A stretch of 64,000 bases of DNA from an uncultured Lachnospiraceae bacterium (lineage in GTDB: Bacteria; Bacillota; Clostridia; Lachnospirales; Lachnospiraceae): positions 1 through 64,000 of the forward strand of contig CATLGV010000003.1 of assembly GCA_949948735.1 (NCBI GenBank). The letters are read 5' to 3'. Below are positions 37,057-45,357 of this stretch, piece after piece. The notes beneath the pieces were generated by a model that was not told the DNA's origin, did not search any database, and saw nothing but the letters and a program-made list of their open reading frames with translations. Position numbers and translations under genes: made by a program. Within the stretch, counting starts at the first letter, position 1. Each line of letters opens with the position of its first letter.

Positions 37057-37387
37057 TTTCCCACCCCATTATGCTGTCTCCGCCATATAATCTATGAAAC
37101 AGAAAGCCTTTTCATACCTTTGTCTGGCAAGGGCATACAGGCTTTACATTTAAGGATACCATATCCCTGTTTTTTTCGCAAGGAGTGAATATCCTCCAAC
37201 GACAAAGCCCCGGACATGTCCGGGGCTTTGCCGTATATTTTCTTATGAGGGGGGGAGATAGTGAGTGTTTCAACTATCTGTATATCACTATAAAGGAGAA
37301 ATGTGTCAAAAGTATGTATAAAGGCTAAAAAAAGCATAATGTTTCTTAACAAAGGATAAAGCATTTCTATAAATTTTCGCAACTTGC
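37057..37387. other. Intergenic region upstream of murE
   Basis: 331 bp without a gene I accept. On the minus strand it holds the recJ terminator (37204-37229), then a candidate murE promoter, TTGCGA (37176-37181), 17 bp, TATCCT (37153-37158), and a leader with an AAAGCC/GGCTTT hairpin (37101-37144). A 96-codon frame crosses the terminator and is not believable. The part near 37250-37390 is AT-rich and shows nothing else. Confidence 0.5.
37204..37229 (-). terminator. Terminator-like hairpin after recJ
   Basis: A perfect 26-bp palindrome, AAAGCCCCGGACA/TGTCCGGGGCTTT. On the minus strand it is followed only by TTTG, so termination may be partial or factor-assisted. Confidence 0.65.
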
Positions 37388-39169
37388 TTACTGATAGTAC
37401 TTCATTACCATCTGTATGCTTCTGTTTCCCCGAAATTCATTTATCTCCGGATAATATACCACCGAAAGCATAATTCCCTGCCCGTGCCCGCGGTAAAGCT
37501 GCGCCGCGGCAGCCTGTCCGAAGCGCCCCGCAAGATAGGCGTCAAAAGCACCGATGTCACCGAAATATATCAGCTCATATCTGCCGCCGTCCGCATCCGC
37601 CACCGTATATTTCGCCACATTTTTGTTGGCCCCCAGAATATGGCCGCTTAAGAAATGCACATCCTTCTGCGCAAACTGCGGTTTGGGATTCCCATTCCCA
37701 AACGGCTCCAGCAGATTGAGCTCTTCGATAAAGTCCGGCGAAGCATAGCGCATCGGCATCGGCACGTCGATCAGCACCTTCTCCTCAAAATCCTCCTCCG
37801 TAAGGCTGCAGTTCGCATTCAGCGCCTGCCGCAGGGGCTCTATGTTTTCCTCGGGAAGGGACAGGCCTGCCGCCAGCTTATGCCCGCCGTATTTCGTGAA
37901 AAGCTCCTTGCATTTCGTCATCTCATCGTACATATGAAACGCCTCGATCGAACGTCCCGAGCCCTTTGCACCGTCCTCCGCCCTTGTCAGCACGAACGCA
38001 GGCTTACAGTACTTTTCCCGTATTCGTCCCGCGATAATCCCTGCAAGGCTTTCATGCACGTCGGGCAGAAATACGACCAATACGCGGTCCGACGAAATAT
38101 CCCCTTCCTCGATCTGGCGTATCGCCGCTTCAACACCCTTCTGCGTAAGCTCCTTCCGACTGTCATTCATCGCTTTGAGATTTCCCGCAAGCGCGGCCGC
38201 CTCCGTCCGGTCCCTGGCCATAAAGAGCGCCAGTGCGTTGTCCGCCGTGTCGAGCCGCCCTGTCGCGTTCAGGCAGGGCCCCAGCACAAAACCAATCGTA
38301 TATGGCTTGATATGGGCGGCGTCGACTCCGGTCACGTCCATCAGCGCCTTCAGGCCGGGATTGCGCGTTTCTGCCATCAGCGCCAGCCCGCTCTTTACGA
38401 TAATCCGGTTCTCCCCCTTCAGCTCCATCACATCTCCGATTGTAGCAAACGCAGCAAACTCCAGCAGCTCCAGCCCCAGCTCCGACTCCATGACCTCCTG
38501 CCAGGAACAGCCCTGCTTCTGCGCCAGCAGCGCAAGACACAGCTTATAGGCCACCACTGCGCCGCAGATCTCCGGAAACGGGTAGGTACACGCCTCCTGC
38601 CTGGCATCCACCACTGCCGCCGCATTGGGAAGCCTGTAACGGCGTATTCCGCCCTCCTCCTCGTACGGTACCTCGTGATGGTCTGTAACCACCACCGTCA
38701 TCCCAAGGGAATTGGCAAAATCAATCTGTGGCGCGGCCGCAATGCCGTTATCGCAGGTAACCACCGTATCAATACCCGCGTCAAACGCCTCCTGTATCAG
38801 CGTCTCATTCAGCCCGTAGCCATCCCTGATTCTGTGCGGAATCGCCGTATCCGCCTCTGCGCCGCATTCCGTAAGCCCGCGGTACAGGATGTAGGCGGCG
38901 CATACGCCGTCAATGTCATAGTCGCCGATAATCCGGATACGCCTGCCTTTGGCGATCTTCTCAAGCAGAATGCGTACCGCCTTCTCCATATCCTTTAAAA
39001 GCAGGGGATCATATAAATCCCTGCGCGTCGCATGGAGAAAACGCCCAATCTCCTCCTCCCCGACAACATCCCGATTCCGGATAATCCGTGCCAGCACCGG
39101 ACTGATGCCGTACTTTTCCGCTATCGCCCCAAAATCGGCCCGCTTGGCCGCCACCATCCATTTACTCAT
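37388..39169 (-). CDS. recJ: Single-stranded-DNA-specific exonuclease RecJ
   Basis: A 5'-3' ssDNA exonuclease for recombination and mismatch repair. The 593 residues have the DHH phosphoesterase motifs IRIIGDYDIDGVCAAY and VVVTDHHEVP, a DHHA1 domain with GGHKLAAGLSL, and a C-terminal OB domain. The ATG at 39169 follows GGAGG and overlaps the thioesterase gene by 8 bp; the 73-codon upstream extension is that gene read in another frame. Confidence 0.95.
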   Translation of the reverse strand: MSKWMVAAKRADFGAIAEKYGISPVLARIIRNRDVVGEEEIGRFLHATRRDLYDPLLLKDMEKAVRILLEKIAKGRRIRIIGDYDIDGVCAAYILYRGLTECGAEADTAIPHRIRDGYGLNETLIQEAFDAGIDTVVTCDNGIAAAPQIDFANSLGMTVVVTDHHEVPYEEEGGIRRYRLPNAAAVVDARQEACTYPFPEICGAVVAYKLCLALLAQKQGCSWQEVMESELGLELLEFAAFATIGDVMELKGENRIIVKSGLALMAETRNPGLKALMDVTGVDAAHIKPYTIGFVLGPCLNATGRLDTADNALALFMARDRTEAAALAGNLKAMNDSRKELTQKGVEAAIRQIEEGDISSDRVLVVFLPDVHESLAGIIAGRIREKYCKPAFVLTRAEDGAKGSGRSIEAFHMYDEMTKCKELFTKYGGHKLAAGLSLPEENIEPLRQALNANCSLTEEDFEEKVLIDVPMPMRYASPDFIEELNLLEPFGNGNPKPQFAQKDVHFLSGHILGANKNVAKYTVADADGGRYELIYFGDIGAFDAYLAGRFGQAAAAQLYRGHGQGIMLSVVYYPEINEFRGNRSIQMVMKYYQ

Positions 39170-39896
39170 GCGGACCTCCGTGCAGCGTAAACTCAACCAC
39201 TGCGTATGTACTGCCCTCCGCGTCCCCCAGCTGTACCTGAATCCGGTTGTCCTGCGCATAAACGACCGGCCAAATGCAGTCTCCCAAATGCGCGGCTTTC
39301 TTGTACTCTGCGCGGAGCTCCTTAATCTGCGCGTTAAAAGCCTCCCTCTCCGGCAAAAACTCCATCGCCATCCGGATATATTCCACATTGTTTACATGGC
39401 GGTTTGAATCAATCTGGTATCTGCGGACCCTGAACGCCTCCTGCGCCCTTCCTGCACCTGTCACCGCGATTTTACGCGGGGCATATGCCATATCCAGCTT
39501 CTGCGCAAGCGTATAGCCGTTTAGAAGCTCCTGTGACGGCCGGGCCGGCACAAGCCGCCGCATATCGATCAGCGTCCATATGGAAGCCGCCTTTACCAGC
39601 AGTTCTCCGTCCGGCGTTGTCATCGTAAAGTTCCGGTACCCCATAAACCCTTTAAAATCATATGGGAACGTCGTCACCCGGACGACCTCGTTCATGGCGG
39701 GACGCCGCAGCAGAACGATCTGCCAGGAGCCCAAAAGCCACGCAAGCTGCCGCTCCCCCAGATACGCCATCGTAATCGCGCCGTTCTCAGCCTCAAAAAT
39801 CGCCGCGTCCTGAAAGCAGTCCAGAATTGCCGGAACCGTCATCCGCAAATCCTTGTCCGTGGCACTGTAACCCACCTTTAATTCATATTCGTACAT
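39162..39896 (-). CDS. Acyl-[acyl-carrier-protein] thioesterase
   Basis: Releases free fatty acids from acyl-ACP. The 244 residues form two hot-dog domains of the FatA/FatB-like bacterial family. The first has FQDAAIFEAENGAITMAYL; the second has the catalytic-type motif DSNRHVNNVEYIRMA. RYQIDSNRHVN supplies the Asn/His residues of this family. It is cytoplasmic, ends by overlapping recJ (8 bp), and likely shares its transcript. In anaerobes such enzymes may adjust lipid composition; the chain-length preference cannot be read from the sequence. Confidence 0.93.
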   Translation of the reverse strand: MYEYELKVGYSATDKDLRMTVPAILDCFQDAAIFEAENGAITMAYLGERQLAWLLGSWQIVLLRRPAMNEVVRVTTFPYDFKGFMGYRNFTMTTPDGELLVKAASIWTLIDMRRLVPARPSQELLNGYTLAQKLDMAYAPRKIAVTGAGRAQEAFRVRRYQIDSNRHVNNVEYIRMAMEFLPEREAFNAQIKELRAEYKKAAHLGDCIWPVVYAQDNRIQVQLGDAEGSTYAVVEFTLHGGPHE

Positions 39897-39952
39897 TTCT
39901 CCTCCGTTCCGAAGCGCTTCACACAGGGAATGCGCTCCTTATGTTCTGCCGC

Positions 39953-40657
39953 CTAGCCGCCGAAGCTGCCGTTCATCCAAAACCTTATAAGACCGTAGGC
40001 AAGCAGATGCACCGGATATATGGCGTAGAATAAATACTTCATCTGCCGGCCGCGCTTCCCGTTATACAGCTGTATCGGAATAAACGCAAGCGGCGCGGTA
40101 ATCTCATAGGAAAACGCCGCCGCGCCGACAACATTGCGCACCCAGTTCGGAAAGCGCCTGCAATAGTAAAACATCACGATAAACAATACACCCTTCCAGT
40201 GGTAGTCAACCTCCAGAAGCTGCGCCAGGCAGGCAAAGGCGGCAATGGCCGCAAGACGCAGGAGCGCGCGCAAAGCCGTATCCCCCGACAGCTTCCGTAA
40301 TACCGCAGCCGCCAGGAGCCCGAGCGTCAATGTAAAATATACATTCTGGCCCTGCGGATACCAGACCCTGCCATAAATTGCCATATTAAAGGGAATCTCC
40401 GATAACAGTGCAAATAAAAAGCATCTGCCGATATAGCGTCCCACGCTGCGCGTATGAAAAAAGCCCTCCACCAGCAGAAAGCAGTAAATCGGGAAGGCAA
40501 TCCGCCCGATATAGCGCTGTATCCGGTATATCTCATATACGCGCGTGTCAAGCTGCCAGTACACCGCGATGGCGAAATGATCCACAAGCATCGTTATGAC
40601 CGCTATCCATTTGAGTACGGCGGCGCTGATTCCCCTCTTCCCGTTTTCCGTTCCCAT
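39953..40657 (-). CDS. TraX-family integral membrane protein
   Basis: A 234-residue protein with about eight hydrophobic segments; the first is LKWIAVITMLVDHFAIAVYW. The family is named for F-plasmid TraX, which N-acetylates pilin, but chromosomal members in Firmicutes have no known conjugation role. LVDHF and LLVEGFFHTRSVGRY are conserved segments, and the last, YAIYPVHLLAYGLIRF, is typical. No conjugation genes are nearby. It lies between secDF and the thioesterase, 56 bp upstream of nothing obviously related. Confidence 0.85.
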   Translation of the reverse strand: MGTENGKRGISAAVLKWIAVITMLVDHFAIAVYWQLDTRVYEIYRIQRYIGRIAFPIYCFLLVEGFFHTRSVGRYIGRCFLFALLSEIPFNMAIYGRVWYPQGQNVYFTLTLGLLAAAVLRKLSGDTALRALLRLAAIAAFACLAQLLEVDYHWKGVLFIVMFYYCRRFPNWVRNVVGAAAFSYEITAPLAFIPIQLYNGKRGRQMKYLFYAIYPVHLLAYGLIRFWMNGSFGG

Positions 40658-40686
40658 ATACTCTGCTCCCCCGTCCGCGTGTCAAA

Positions 40687-40713
40687 AGGCTGCAACACAT
40701 TTTGCTGCAGCCT
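40687..40713 (-). terminator. Terminator of the scf-secDF run
   Basis: AGGCTGCA (40687-40694) pairs with TGCAGCCT (40706-40713) around a 11-nt loop, followed on the minus strand by TTTT. It lies just after the secDF stop codon. Confidence 0.7.
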
Positions 40714-40722
40714 CTGTTTACA

Positions 40723-42978
40723 CTAATTCTTCTTTTCGCTCTTGAGCTTTGTCTTCAGGACATACCACAGCGCGCCCGCCAGGCACACAGAGGAATACGT
40801 GCCGCAGACAATACCGACCATCAGCGGCAGCGCGAACTCCCGAATCGAAGTTACGCCGAGCACAAACAGCGCAGCCACCATCACAAAGGTCGTCAGCGAG
40901 GTAAAAATACTTCTTGAAAGCGTCTGCGTGATACTCTTATTCACCAGCTGATCCAGCGTTTCCTTCTTCTGCATCGTGCCAAGGTTCTCTCTGACACGGT
41001 CAAAGATAACAATCGTCGCATTGATCGAGTAACCGATAATCGTCAGCATGCAGGCGATAAAGGTACTGCCCACGGAAACCTTTGCAATCGCGTAGAACGC
41101 AAGCACCACCAGCACATCATGGATAAGCGCAGTCACAGAGCTTGCCGCAAAGCGCACATCCTTAAAACGGAACCAGATATAAATCAGCATGCATACCGCG
41201 GCGATCAGCACCGCGACAATCGCGTCGCTCTTCATCTCGGAGCTGACGGTAGAGCTGATAGTCTCCGCCGTAATCAATTCCCTGTTCACATTGAAGCCTG
41301 CAGCCAGCGCGTCCTCCAGCGCCTGCCGTTCCTCCACATTCAGCTCCCTTGTCTTGAAAATAACCTCGTTAGAGCCCGCCACCTTCTGTACCTGCACCGC
41401 ACCGTCGCCCGTAATCTTACTGAACACGGGAACCACGTCAGAATCCAGCTCGGCAAGCTCCATATCCTCGTTAAAGGTCACGTTTGTCGCCGTACCGCCG
41501 ATAAAGTCAAGGCTGTAATTGAGCACACTGCCGCCGGCGGCTTTGTTCACGCCCATAAACACAAAACCAAGCACAATCACCAGCACGGAGCCGGCAAAAA
41601 ACAGCTTTCTTTTGCCCAGGAAATCCACGGTACGCGGTTCTCCGGAAACGCCGTAAAATTTCGCGTCCTTCAGGCCGATGGCAAAGAACGACTTTAAGAT
41701 CAGCCTCGTAACTACCAGCGCGGTAAACATGGACAGAATGATACCAAGCGCAAGCGTATACGCAAAGCCCTTTACCGTGCCGGAGCCCTTGAGCGCAAGC
41801 ACTACCGCCGCTATCAGGGTCGTAACGTTTCCGTCCACAATCGCGGACAACGCCTTTTTGAAGCCGGTATCAATCGCGCTGCGCACGGTCTTGTCCGCTC
41901 CGATTTCCTCCCGGATACGGGCAAAGATAATCACGTTCGCATCGACCGCCATACCGATAGAGAGGATGATACCCGCAATACCCGGAAGCGTGAGCGTAAT
42001 CTCAAACATATTCAGGAAAAGCACCGTCAAAATCGTGTAAATAATCAGCGCAAGAACGGACGCCACGCCCGGCACGCGGTATATCACAATCATAAACAGC
42101 GCAATGATAATCAAACCGATTGCCGCCGCCTGCAGGCTGGTATTAATCGCCTCCTCGCCAAGCTGCGCACCTACCACGTTGGAGCGAAGCTCCTCCAGCT
42201 CCAGCTTCAGTCCGCCGATACGAATCCGGCTCGCAATCCTGTCCGCCTCCTCAAAGCTTGCCATTCCCGTAATCTGGGCCTTTCCGTCCAGCAGGGCCGC
42301 CTGCACGGTCGGCACGCTGACAAAATCGTTGTCATAGTAAATCGCAAGATGCCTGCTGCCCACGCCGTTGTTATACGCCCTTGTCGTCGCGTCCGCAAAC
42401 TTCTGCGTGCCCTCGCTGTTAAAAATAAGGTCCACAACAAACTGGCTGTTGCCAAAGCTGTCGCTCGCGGTACCGCCCTGCGCGGATTCCACGTCCGTGC
42501 CCTCCAGCACAATGCTGCCGTCCGCCTTCAGCTCCTCAATGGATTTATTCAGGGAATAGCCTGTCTCCCCCTCTCCCGTATAGGAGTAGTTGAGATTGCC
42601 CTCGCTGTCTATCTCCTCGATAAAGTACAGCGCCCCCGGCCTTCCCAAATCCTGCAAAATCGCGTTGGCATCCGATACGCCGGGGATTTCGATATTGATT
42701 CTGTCATCCCCCTCCTGATAAACCTGCGCCTCCGTGCTGTATCCCTCCACACGCTTCTGCAGCTTGTAAATCGTATCGTCCATATCCTCGCCCGAGGGCT
42801 TCTCCTCGCCGACCACCTGATAAGTGATGCTTACGCCGCCGGCAAGATCCAGCCCCTGCTTAATCTTTGAGGCTGCGCCTGCCTTCTCCGTGCCGATGCC
42901 GAAAATCACCGTATAACCCAGCCCGATTATCACAAGCAGCGTTATGACCAGCGTCAAAATACTTTTATTCTTTTTCAT
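40723..42978 (-). CDS. secDF: Fused protein translocase subunit SecDF
   Basis: A proton-driven accessory of SecYEG that helps pull proteins across the membrane. SecD and SecF are fused in 751 residues. The SecD half has KQGLDLAGGVSITYQV, a large extracytoplasmic loop with PGVSDANAILQDLGRPGALYF, and GMAVDANVIIFARIREE. The SecF half has YSLDFIGGTATNVTF and YSINATIVIFDRVREN. About twelve membrane helices are expected. It overlaps the end of scfB by 14 bp, so it is translationally coupled to the SCIFF maturase gene. Confidence 0.96.
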   Translation of the reverse strand: MKKNKSILTLVITLLVIIGLGYTVIFGIGTEKAGAASKIKQGLDLAGGVSITYQVVGEEKPSGEDMDDTIYKLQKRVEGYSTEAQVYQEGDDRINIEIPGVSDANAILQDLGRPGALYFIEEIDSEGNLNYSYTGEGETGYSLNKSIEELKADGSIVLEGTDVESAQGGTASDSFGNSQFVVDLIFNSEGTQKFADATTRAYNNGVGSRHLAIYYDNDFVSVPTVQAALLDGKAQITGMASFEEADRIASRIRIGGLKLELEELRSNVVGAQLGEEAINTSLQAAAIGLIIIALFMIVIYRVPGVASVLALIIYTILTVLFLNMFEITLTLPGIAGIILSIGMAVDANVIIFARIREEIGADKTVRSAIDTGFKKALSAIVDGNVTTLIAAVVLALKGSGTVKGFAYTLALGIILSMFTALVVTRLILKSFFAIGLKDAKFYGVSGEPRTVDFLGKRKLFFAGSVLVIVLGFVFMGVNKAAGGSVLNYSLDFIGGTATNVTFNEDMELAELDSDVVPVFSKITGDGAVQVQKVAGSNEVIFKTRELNVEERQALEDALAAGFNVNRELITAETISSTVSSEMKSDAIVAVLIAAVCMLIYIWFRFKDVRFAASSVTALIHDVLVVLAFYAIAKVSVGSTFIACMLTIIGYSINATIVIFDRVRENLGTMQKKETLDQLVNKSITQTLSRSIFTSLTTFVMVAALFVLGVTSIREFALPLMVGIVCGTYSSVCLAGALWYVLKTKLKSEKKN

Positions 42979-44377
42979 TTTGAACCTCCATGCCGTGTTT
43001 TGCGGCTTCCATCATAATGGCGCACTCAACGCGTTTGCGCTGTAATTCGCACCCCAGATCATAAGCGTCGTGAATATTTCCGTGGAAATTGTAGGAATTG
43101 GCGGCACACCCGCCGCTGCAATAAAACTTCGCAAAGCAGCTCTTACATTTCTCCTTGGAATACACGTTGCAGGACTTAAACTCATCCCTGATGGCCGTAT
43201 TGGTGATTCCCTCGTCCACATTCCCCATCAGGAACTCCTCCTGGCCGACAAACTGGTGGCAGGGATAAAAGTCTCCCCAGGGCGTGACCGCCAGATACTC
43301 TGTACCCGAGCCGCAGCCGGAAAGCCGCTTGTACACGCAGGGACCGCCCTCCAAATCAATCATAAAATGGAAGAAGTTTACCCCTCTTCCCTCCTTACGG
43401 CGCTTTAACAGCTCCGCCGCCAGCTTGTCGTACTCAGCCAGCAGCCCGGGAATATCCTCCTCCTTCAGGGCATAGTCCGCGTCCCGCGGCGCAACCACCG
43501 GCTCCACCGATATCTGCTCAAAACCCAGATCCGCCAGATGGCAGACGTCTGCCGCAAAGTCCTTGTTGTAGTGTGTAAAGGTACCCCTCACATAATAATT
43601 GGTCTGATTCCTGCTCTCGGCCGCCTTTTTCAATTTCGGCAAAATCAAGTCATAGCTTCCCTGACCGCCCGCCATGGGCCGCATTTTGTCGTGGACTTCC
43701 TTTCTGCCGTCGATGCTGAGCACCAGATTCGCCATTTCCTTATTGGCGAACGCCAGGACCTCGTCGTCGAGCAGAACGCCGTTTGTCGTGAGCGTAAAGC
43801 GGAACTTCTTATGATGCGGCTCCTCCAGGCTTCTGCCGTAGGCCACCAGATCCTTAACCACCTGCCAGTTCATCAGCGGCTCCCCGCCAAAGAAATCCAC
43901 CTCAAGATTGACGCGGCTGCCGGAGTTGGCCACCAGGAAATCAAGCGCCTTTTTGCCGACCTCAAAGCTCATCAGCGCGCGCCGCCCGTGGTACTCTCCC
44001 TCCTCCGCAAAACAGTATCTGCATTTGAGATTGCAGTCATGCGCAATATGCAGACAAAGTGCCTTCACCACCGGACTGCGGTTCTGAAAGGCCTCGATGC
44101 TCTTCTCATAAATGTCCTCGGTAAAGAGCATCCCCGCCTCGCGAAGCCCGCAGATCTCGTCCACGGCTTCATCCAGCTCCCCCGCATTGGCGGCGTATGC
44201 CGCAAGCCCGGGCTCAGCTCTCAAAATCTCCTTTAAGCGCTCTTTATCCATATGCTCCAGCTGCTTTTCCACGATACAGGCAATCGTATCGTAGACCACA
44301 TCGTCCACCACATGCACGGAACCGCTGTTGACGTCGAGCACAATGGAATAGCCGTTGTTTTTATACTGATGTATCAA
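42965..44377 (-). CDS. scfB: SCIFF peptide thioether maturase (radical SAM/SPASM)
   Basis: Installs thioether cross-links in the SCIFF peptide encoded at 44573. The 470 residues begin with a RiPP-recognition-type domain (YSIVLDVNSGSVHVVDDVVYD). The radical-SAM cluster motif is C115-x3-C119-x2-C122 in HDCNLKCRYCFAEEG, followed by FFGGEPLMNW. A C-terminal SPASM region carries many Cys (CGSGTEYL; CKSCFAKFYCSGGCAAN). The TTG at 44377 gives the family N-terminus and follows GGAAGG; an ATG 75 bp upstream is not family-like. It overlaps secDF by 14 bp. Confidence 0.94.
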   Translation of the reverse strand: MIHQYKNNGYSIVLDVNSGSVHVVDDVVYDTIACIVEKQLEHMDKERLKEILRAEPGLAAYAANAGELDEAVDEICGLREAGMLFTEDIYEKSIEAFQNRSPVVKALCLHIAHDCNLKCRYCFAEEGEYHGRRALMSFEVGKKALDFLVANSGSRVNLEVDFFGGEPLMNWQVVKDLVAYGRSLEEPHHKKFRFTLTTNGVLLDDEVLAFANKEMANLVLSIDGRKEVHDKMRPMAGGQGSYDLILPKLKKAAESRNQTNYYVRGTFTHYNKDFAADVCHLADLGFEQISVEPVVAPRDADYALKEEDIPGLLAEYDKLAAELLKRRKEGRGVNFFHFMIDLEGGPCVYKRLSGCGSGTEYLAVTPWGDFYPCHQFVGQEEFLMGNVDEGITNTAIRDEFKSCNVYSKEKCKSCFAKFYCSGGCAANSYNFHGNIHDAYDLGCELQRKRVECAIMMEAAKHGMEVQNEKE

Positions 44378-44456
44378 TTTGTCTCGTTCCTTCCTGTTTA
44401 TAATATCGGGCAAACGCCTTCTGCCTGACCGATGTCTCTTTGTCATCTGCACAAAA

Positions 44457-44484
44457 GATAAGCAGCGATGAATCGCTGCTTATC
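44457..44484 (-). terminator. Attenuator-like hairpin between scfA and scfB
   Basis: A perfect GATAAGCAGCGAT/ATCGCTGCTTATC palindrome with a two-base loop. On the minus strand it is followed by TTTTG. Its position between precursor and maturase suggests that it trims read-through so that more peptide than enzyme is made; that is inference. Confidence 0.7.
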
Positions 44485-44572
44485 TCAAGCTGCCTGATAA
44501 GGAAGCGCCGATTGAATCAACGTCTCCATAGATTTCTATCGCGAAATCCTGCCGCGCACACCATGCAGCGGC

Positions 44573-44719
44573 TTACTTCGCCACGTTTTCACAGCTCTGA
44601 TTTCCTACGGTGCAGGATGTCTTGCAGGCTGACTGGCAGGATGTCTGACATTCTCCACATCCGCCCTTCTTAGCAGACTCTTTATAATCTCTGGTCGTCA
44701 ATGTCTTGATGTGCTTCAT
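44573..44719 (-). CDS. scfA: SCIFF peptide precursor (six cysteines in forty-five)
   Basis: A 48-residue ribosomally made peptide that is the substrate of ScfB. It starts MKHIKTLTTRDYKESAKKGG, the highly conserved leader. Six Cys follow at 21, 24, 28, 32, 36 and 43 (CGECQTSCQSACKTSC, then QSCE). AGGAGGAATTTGGT precedes the ATG. A TATACT box at 44751-44756 may be its -10. The SCIFF cassette is nearly universal in Clostridia, but the role of the mature product is unknown. Confidence 0.95.
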   Translation of the reverse strand: MKHIKTLTTRDYKESAKKGGCGECQTSCQSACKTSCTVGNQSCENVAK

Positions 44720-44787
44720 ACCAAATTCCTCCTCTATTCATACTTTCTGTAGTATAGCACAATATTTTGGACTCGAAAAGCCCTTTT

Positions 44788-45315
44788 TTATAAAAAATAT
44801 TGCGCTTCCTCCCGCAGGAGGGAATAAACAAGCAGGTTATTGCGCTCCCCCGAGACCCAATCCATCCGCCGCCCGCGCAGGCAGGCCTCCCGCTGGAAGC
44901 CCAGCCGTTCCAGAAGCCGCACAGAGGCAGCGTTTGTCTCATTGACCTTCGCCTCGATCAGGTAAAGCCCTCTCCGGGCAAACAGATACCGGATAAGCTC
45001 GCGTACCCCCTCGCCCGCATAGCCCTTATGCCAAAAGGCGCTTCCCAGAACATAGCCGATTTCCGCAACGCCAAGGCGTTCATAAGGAATATCCGCCGAA
45101 ATATACCCGATGGGTGAGGCCGTCTCCTTCTCCACCATCACCCGGATATTCTCATTGCCGTAAAAGGGCGCCAGCACCGCCGCCATCGCCTCCGGCGTAC
45201 GCACCGGAAAAGCCGGTATGTATCTGCCGATTTGCTCATCCTGTCCGAAGTTCTCAAAGCAGCCCCTGACATCACGTTCCTCAAACGGCCTCAGTATCAA
45301 ACGCTTTGTCTCCAT
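44788..45315 (-). CDS. GNAT N-acetyltransferase (RimJ/RimL type)
   Basis: A 175-residue acetyltransferase. METKRLILRPFEERDVRG opens the protein in RimJ/L fashion. GYISADIPYERLGVAEIGYVLG and HKGYAGEGVRELIRYLF form the acetyl-CoA loop. NETNAASVRLLERLGFQREA is the C-terminal signature. The substrate may be a ribosomal protein N-terminus or a small amine; it cannot be told. The start at 45315 follows GAGGGGACGGG. It sits 42 bp downstream of the phosphotransferase gene on the same strand. Confidence 0.9.
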   Translation of the reverse strand: METKRLILRPFEERDVRGCFENFGQDEQIGRYIPAFPVRTPEAMAAVLAPFYGNENIRVMVEKETASPIGYISADIPYERLGVAEIGYVLGSAFWHKGYAGEGVRELIRYLFARRGLYLIEAKVNETNAASVRLLERLGFQREACLRGRRMDWVSGERNNLLVYSLLREEAQYFL

Positions 45316-45357
45316 CCCGTCCCCTCTTATATCTTCGATTAACCTTGAAAGCATATG

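Noticed and set aside
37101..37144. T-box or other riboswitch in the murE leader
   Set aside because: Only a weak AAAGCC/GGCTTT stem; no T-box motif (AGGGTGG) or known aptamer core.
37092..37382. 96-codon minus-strand frame upstream of murE
   Set aside because: It crosses a perfect terminator palindrome and the likely murE promoter, with no ribosome site.
39953..40657. TraX homologue as evidence for a conjugative element
   Set aside because: Chromosomal TraX-family proteins are common in Firmicutes, and no relaxase, coupling protein or integrase is nearby.
44457..44484. Transposon inverted repeat end
   Set aside because: A single compact palindrome with a T tract and no transposase; attenuator is simpler.
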